A stretch of DNA of 7,410 nt, taken from positions 1-7,410 of the forward strand of contig CALLJA010000631.1 in assembly GCA_938008865.1 (NCBI GenBank). Direction: 5' to 3'. The translations under genes were made by a program, and so were the position numbers. Origin of the DNA: an uncultured Anaerolineales bacterium. Its GTDB lineage: Bacteria; Chloroflexota; Anaerolineae; Anaerolineales; Villigracilaceae. Below are positions 4,096 to 7,410 of the stretch, piece after piece. The notes under the pieces are model-generated. The model was given only the letters and a program-made list of their open reading frames with translations. It did not search any database and was not told where the DNA came from. Each line of letters starts with the position of its first letter. Positions within the stretch are counted from its first letter, which is position 1.

Positions 4096-5574
4096 ATGCG
4101 CAAGTCAGTGTTGTACGTTTTGAGCCTGCTGGTCATCGCCAGCATGCTTTTGGCAGCCTGTGGAACCACCCCCGCGGCCCCCGCTGCGACGGAAGTCCCT
4201 GCCGGGAACGAAGCTCCCGCCGTAACCGAAGCCCCCGCCGCCACCGACGCGCCTGCGGCTGAACTCGAAGGCACCCTGAACGTGTGGTCCTTCACCAATG
4301 AGATCCGCACCATGGCCATTGCCTTCCAGGGCAAGCACCCCAAGGTGAAGGTCGTGTATACCATGATCCCGATGACCAACGGCGAATACCAGACCAAGGT
4401 GAAGGCCGCCTCTGGCACCGCAGATTCCCCGGATGTGGTGGCGCTCGAAGCCGCTTTCGTGAAGGAATGGGTCGAATCGGACCTGTTGGCGAACCTGAAC
4501 GACCTGGTCCCGTTGACCGAAGAACTCAAGACCTACCCGGCCGTCGTGCAAGTGGGCACGTATGAGGGCGTGACCAAGGCCTTCTCCTACCAGGCCACCC
4601 CGGGCGCGTTCTTCTATCGCCGCAGCATTGCCAAGGAATGCCTCGGCACCGATGATCCCGAGCAGGTGCAGGCCATGGTCGCGGACATGGACAAGTTCGT
4701 CGAGACCGCTGCCAAGATCAAGGAATGCGGCACGGGCGACTACTACACCGTCGGTACCGGCGCTGAACTGTTCACCCCCTTCCTCGCCAACCGCGCTCAG
4801 CCGTGGGTCGTGGACGGTGAACTGGTCATCGACCCGAAGATCGTCGAATACGTCCGCTTTGCGAAGATGATGCGTGACAACGGCTACGAGTCGGGCGCCA
4901 CGCAGTGGACCGAGGGTTGGTTCGCGGGCATGAATGACACCCTGAAGGATGCCAACGGCACCCCGAAGAAGGTCTTCAGCTACTTCCTGCCCACCTGGGG
5001 TCTGCCCTACGTGCTGAGCCCCAACTCTACGCCCAAGGACGGCGGCGAAGGTACCGTCGGTGACTGGGGTATGGTCAACGGCCCGATGTCCTATCAGTGG
5101 GGCGGCACCTGGGTCGGCGTTCTCGAAGGCAGCCCGAACTCCGAACTGGCGAAGGAATTCGTCAAGTTCGTGGCGCTCGATGAAGAGAACCTGACCAACT
5201 GGGCGACCGGCGTGTACACCAACGAGTACCTCAAGGCCATCGACCCGACCACGCCTGATGATCAGGCACAGGCCGCAGGCGACTTCGTCTCCAGCCAACT
5301 CGTGGTTGAGAAGATCACCAGCAGCTTCGATAAGTCCACGCTGTCCGACTTCCTCGGCGGTGAGAACTCCTACGGTGCGTTCGCCCTGGCCGCCCCGAGC
5401 GTCAACGGCGCCCTGCTCACGGGCTCTGACGATGCCATTCAGCGCGCTCTCAATGACCCGCTGGCGGCTTACCTGAGCGGCACCATGACCGAAGCGGAAA
5501 TGTGGGCTGCTTGGTTGGACGCGGTCCGCAACGAATTCCCCGATCTGATCATCCCCGAACCCCCTGTGAAGTAA
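4096..5574 (+). CDS. Carbohydrate ABC transporter substrate-binding lipoprotein (extracellular binding protein family 1)
   Basis: A complete 492-residue protein that captures a sugar outside the cell and hands it to the permease pair encoded next. Residues 1-21 are a lipoprotein signal with lipobox LAAC and lipidated Cys22. Residues 24-57 are an Ala/Pro/Thr/Glu linker. The two-lobed binding domain runs from about 58 (GTLNVWSF) to the end, with family-1 blocks SPDVVALEAAFVKEWVESDL (111-130), NGPMSYQWGGTWVGVLEGSP (328-347) and LAKEFVKFVALDEE (351-364). Several Trp and Tyr residues (271, 275, 301, 334, 335, 339) are candidates for stacking on sugar rings. Two cysteines (182 and 211) in the exported domain could form a disulfide. 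ATG 4096 follows AGGAG (4085-4089) by 6 nt. Codon use leans strongly to C-ending and AAG/GAA codons, more than in the permeases, suggesting high expression. A LacI-B operator and a structured leader lie upstream. The exact sugar cannot be read from the sequence. Confidence 0.93.
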   Translation: MRKSVLYVLSLLVIASMLLAACGTTPAAPAATEVPAGNEAPAVTEAPAATDAPAAELEGTLNVWSFTNEIRTMAIAFQGKHPKVKVVYTMIPMTNGEYQTKVKAASGTADSPDVVALEAAFVKEWVESDLLANLNDLVPLTEELKTYPAVVQVGTYEGVTKAFSYQATPGAFFYRRSIAKECLGTDDPEQVQAMVADMDKFVETAAKIKECGTGDYYTVGTGAELFTPFLANRAQPWVVDGELVIDPKIVEYVRFAKMMRDNGYESGATQWTEGWFAGMNDTLKDANGTPKKVFSYFLPTWGLPYVLSPNSTPKDGGEGTVGDWGMVNGPMSYQWGGTWVGVLEGSPNSELAKEFVKFVALDEENLTNWATGVYTNEYLKAIDPTTPDDQAQAAGDFVSSQLVVEKITSSFDKSTLSDFLGGENSYGAFALAAPSVNGALLTGSDDAIQRALNDPLAAYLSGTMTEAEMWAAWLDAVRNEFPDLIIPEPPVK

Positions 5575-5584
5575 TCTCCTGAAT

Positions 5585-5616
5585 GATTGGGACGGCGCGG
5601 ATGCGCCGTCCCAATC
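5585..5616 (+). promoter_or_regulatory. Perfect 14-bp intercistronic hairpin between binding protein and permease genes
   Basis: GATTGGGACGGCGC (5585-5598) and GCGCCGTCCCAATC (5603-5616) form a 14-bp stem without mismatch and a GGAT loop, beginning 10 bp after the binding-protein stop. No T-tract follows. Strong hairpins at this point in other sugar operons, such as malE-malF, protect the upstream mRNA from 3' exonucleases and raise binding-protein levels above permease levels. The same role is likely here, with partial termination as an alternative. Confidence 0.85.
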
Positions 5617-5663
5617 CCATGGGGTTCCGTCCTCGATTTCATCTCCACCTTATCGGAGGCAAC

Positions 5664-6617
5664 ATGAATTTTGCTAAACTCAAGAAGGCATCCACAGGGT
5701 ATTTTTTCCTTGCGCCATTCATCATTGGATTCCTGGTCTTTGGCCTGTACCCGGTTGTCAATACCCTCACGTTGAGTTTCACGGATGCCACGTTGATGTC
5801 GGGCAAGAGTCATTTTATTGGGCTCGGCAACTTCCAGCGTTTGTTCGCTGATGAAGTGTTTATGCGGGCTGTGAGGAATACCTGGCTGCTCTGGATTCTG
5901 AACTTCCTGCCCCAGATCGGCGTTGCGTTGCTATTATCTGTGATGTTTACAAACGTCCGCCTCAAGATCAAGGCGGTGGGGGTGTGGCGGGCCTTGTTCT
6001 TCCTGCCCAACTTGTTGATGCCTGCTGCCGTGGCGGCCTTATTCAATGCATTTTTTGCTTATTATGGTCCGGTCAATCAATTGCTGGTGAGGGCGGGATT
6101 CCTGAGCGAGGCCATGCGGTTTTTGGAGTCGGTGGGGGTGATGCGCGGCCTGGTGATTTTCATTCAGTGGTGGACCTGGTTCGGGCAGACGATCATCATC
6201 GTCATGGCGGGTATGACCTCCATCCCGATCCAGTTATATGAAGCGGCCATGGTGGACGGGGCCAATGGTTGGCAAATGTTCCGACGGATTACCCTTCCGT
6301 TCCTGCGGCCCATCCTGATCTACGTCTTTGTCACGTCGTTGGTGGGCGGCATGCAGATGTTCGACATCCCCTTCCTGTTGACCGATGGACGCGGCTCGCC
6401 GCAAAGCTCTATCCAGACCAATAACATCCTGATGTACATGAAGTTTGCCAGCAGCAAGGGACATATTGGTGCGGCTTCCTCTGTGGGCGTGCTGATCTTC
6501 ATTATGACCAGCCTGTGCGCTCTGGGTATCTTCTACTTCCTGCGTGACCGCGACAACGTGGAGAAGAAACCTGCGAAGAAATTGACCTCGGTCAAGAACA
6601 TGGAAAAGGCGGCGTAA
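5664..6617 (+). CDS. Sugar ABC transporter permease, MalF/UgpA type
   Basis: A 317-residue inner-membrane protein forming one half of the import channel. Six hydrophobic segments are visible, roughly 13-36, 72-96, 107-132, 163-185, 214-236 and 268-294. The cytoplasmic EAA loop that docks the ATPase is at 193-213 (EAAMVDGANGWQMFRRITLP), with the conserved Gly199. The tail after 294 is short and basic. I chose ATG 5664 because GGAGG (5655-5659) lies 4 nt before it and the protein then starts MNFAKLKKASTGYFFLAPF, usual for the family; the upstream in-frame ATG at 5583 would add 27 residues encoded partly by the intercistronic hairpin. It follows the binding-protein gene by 89 bp and overlaps the next permease gene by one base (TAATG), so translation is probably coupled. 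The closest class is the MalF/UgpA/LacF group. Confidence 0.94.
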   Translation: MNFAKLKKASTGYFFLAPFIIGFLVFGLYPVVNTLTLSFTDATLMSGKSHFIGLGNFQRLFADEVFMRAVRNTWLLWILNFLPQIGVALLLSVMFTNVRLKIKAVGVWRALFFLPNLLMPAAVAALFNAFFAYYGPVNQLLVRAGFLSEAMRFLESVGVMRGLVIFIQWWTWFGQTIIIVMAGMTSIPIQLYEAAMVDGANGWQMFRRITLPFLRPILIYVFVTSLVGGMQMFDIPFLLTDGRGSPQSSIQTNNILMYMKFASSKGHIGAASSVGVLIFIMTSLCALGIFYFLRDRDNVEKKPAKKLTSVKNMEKAA

Positions 6618-7410
6618 TGTCATCTTATAGATTAAGTACCTATGTCCTGCGCGTTCTTTCGTATCTTCTGCTGTTCTTCCTGTTGATTCTGATTATTGTC
6701 CCGATCTGGATCCTGATCGTGAACTCCACTCGTTCCACCACCGAGATTCAACAGGGCATCAGCCTGATCCCCAGTTCTCATTTGATCGAGAATTACCGCC
6801 TGTTGCTCAGCAAAGGCTTGAACTTGCCGCGCGGCTTTGGCAATAGTATTTTTCTGGCGGTTGCCTCAACTGTGGTTACAGTGTATTTCTCATTGCTGAC
6901 GGCCTATGGTCTGGTGGTGTATGATTTCCCCGGCAGGAAGTTGTTCTCCAACTTCATCATCGTGCTGGTGATGATCCCCATGCAGTTGTCCATCGTCGGT
7001 TTCTATCGCTTCATGTCCATGCTAGGGCTGACCGACAACTATGCGGCCTTGATCCTGCCATTGATAGCCAACGCAGGCGCAGTCTTCTTCGGGAAGCAAT
7101 ATCTCGAGTCGATGCTGATCCAGGACCTGATCGATGCGGCCCGCATCGACGGCGCCAGCGAGTTGGGCATCTTCCATATGATCATCATGCCGTTGGCGGT
7201 GCCAGGCGCGGCCACCATGGGTATCTTTGCCTTCGTGACCTCGTGGAACAACTTCTTCAACGCCTTTATCATAATTACTTCCATCGAGAAATATACGCTT
7301 CCGATGCTGGTCCAAACCCTGCGCGGTGACGTGTACCGCACGGAATACGGCGCGATCTACCTCGGTCTGGCGGCCACCATCGTGCCGATCATCATCATCT
7401 ACGCCATCTT
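6617..7410 (+). CDS. Sugar ABC transporter permease, MalG/UgpE type, 3'-truncated by window end
   Basis: Open from ATG 6617 to the right edge: 264 codons and two further bases with no stop. Family members are usually about 270-290 residues, so only the last few are missing. The start overlaps the previous stop as TAATG, and a weak AAAAGGCGG lies before it, which suggests translational coupling. The protein starts MSSYRLSTYVLRVLSYLL; hydrophobic segments lie near 14-36, 76-101, 110-131, 141-160, 195-216 and 244-264. A periplasmic stretch after the first helix (STRSTTEIQQG, 37-47) and the EAA loop at 172-192 (IDAARIDGASELGIFHMIIMP, Gly179) are typical of the second permease in two-permease sugar importers. 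It should pair with the upstream permease. No ATPase gene is visible; in many such systems a shared MsiK/UgpC-type ATPase is encoded elsewhere, or it may lie just beyond the edge. Confidence 0.93.
   Translation, partial: MSSYRLSTYVLRVLSYLLLFFLLILIIVPIWILIVNSTRSTTEIQQGISLIPSSHLIENYRLLLSKGLNLPRGFGNSIFLAVASTVVTVYFSLLTAYGLVVYDFPGRKLFSNFIIVLVMIPMQLSIVGFYRFMSMLGLTDNYAALILPLIANAGAVFFGKQYLESMLIQDLIDAARIDGASELGIFHMIIMPLAVPGAATMGIFAFVTSWNNFFNAFIIITSIEKYTLPMLVQTLRGDVYRTEYGAIYLGLAATIVPIIIIYAI

Noticed and set aside
4105..5298. A 397-codon minus-strand frame opposite the binding-protein gene
   Set aside because: Long antisense openness is expected from the strongly biased codons of the sense gene. The residues are rich in Gly, His, Val and Arg, with no recognisable domain.
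5583..5663. N-terminal extension of the first permease from the ATG at 5583
   Set aside because: It would be encoded through the perfect intercistronic hairpin and lacks a ribosome-binding site, whereas ATG 5664 has GGAGG at 4-nt spacing and gives a normal family N-terminus.
1..7410. Insertion sequences, tRNA genes, phage or defence genes
   Set aside because: No transposase, terminal repeats, tRNA-like folds or defence domains are apparent; every substantial coding frame fits sugar transport, breakdown or its regulation.

Overview
The window looks like a sugar-uptake and sugar-breakdown region from a Chloroflexota-type bacterium, probably Anaerolineae. This is inferred from the style of the genes: solute-binding lipoproteins with an LAAC lipobox followed by a long Ala/Pro/Thr/Glu linker, two-permease carbohydrate ABC cassettes with no ATPase gene between them, many LacI-family repressors, moderately high GC, and GTG/TTG starts alongside ATG. 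No marker gene fixes the taxonomy.

Layout from left to right. (1) On the minus strand at the left edge is the N-terminus of a sugar-binding lipoprotein (1-177), followed upstream by a LacI-family repressor (LacI-A, 344-1381). (2) A divergent control region (1382-1618) holds two near-identical 14-bp operators of the TGGGAGCGCTCCCA type, 93 bp apart, and a promoter with an extended -10. It drives a plus-strand GH130 mannoside phosphorylase/glycosidase gene (1619-2590), closed by a very strong intrinsic terminator (2666-2702). (3) A second LacI-family repressor (LacI-B, 2866-3888) has a near-consensus promoter and, just downstream of the predicted start site, a tile of three 14-bp operators repeated every 12 bp. 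(4) An exact inverted copy of its best operator (3925-3938) lies before a second ABC sugar system: binding lipoprotein (4096-5574), a perfect 14-bp intercistronic hairpin, a MalF/UgpA-type permease (5664-6617) and a MalG/UgpE-type permease that overlaps it by one base and runs off the right edge (6617 onward).

Working model, an inference: LacI-A controls itself and the GH130 enzyme, and perhaps the left-hand transporter by read-through. LacI-B controls itself and the right-hand transporter. Oligosaccharides captured by a lipoprotein pass through the permease pair, powered by an ATPase encoded elsewhere, and an intracellular GH130 enzyme would cleave beta-mannosidic bonds, probably with phosphate. 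The two modules carry different operator codes and are separated by a strong terminator.

I did not find an unmistakably new system. The most distinctive signals are regulatory: the tiled LacI-B operator array, the CebR/CelR-like operator pair around the GH130 promoter, and an orphan AAGGAGGTG motif about 135-140 nt ahead of both lipoprotein genes with no usable start codon behind it.
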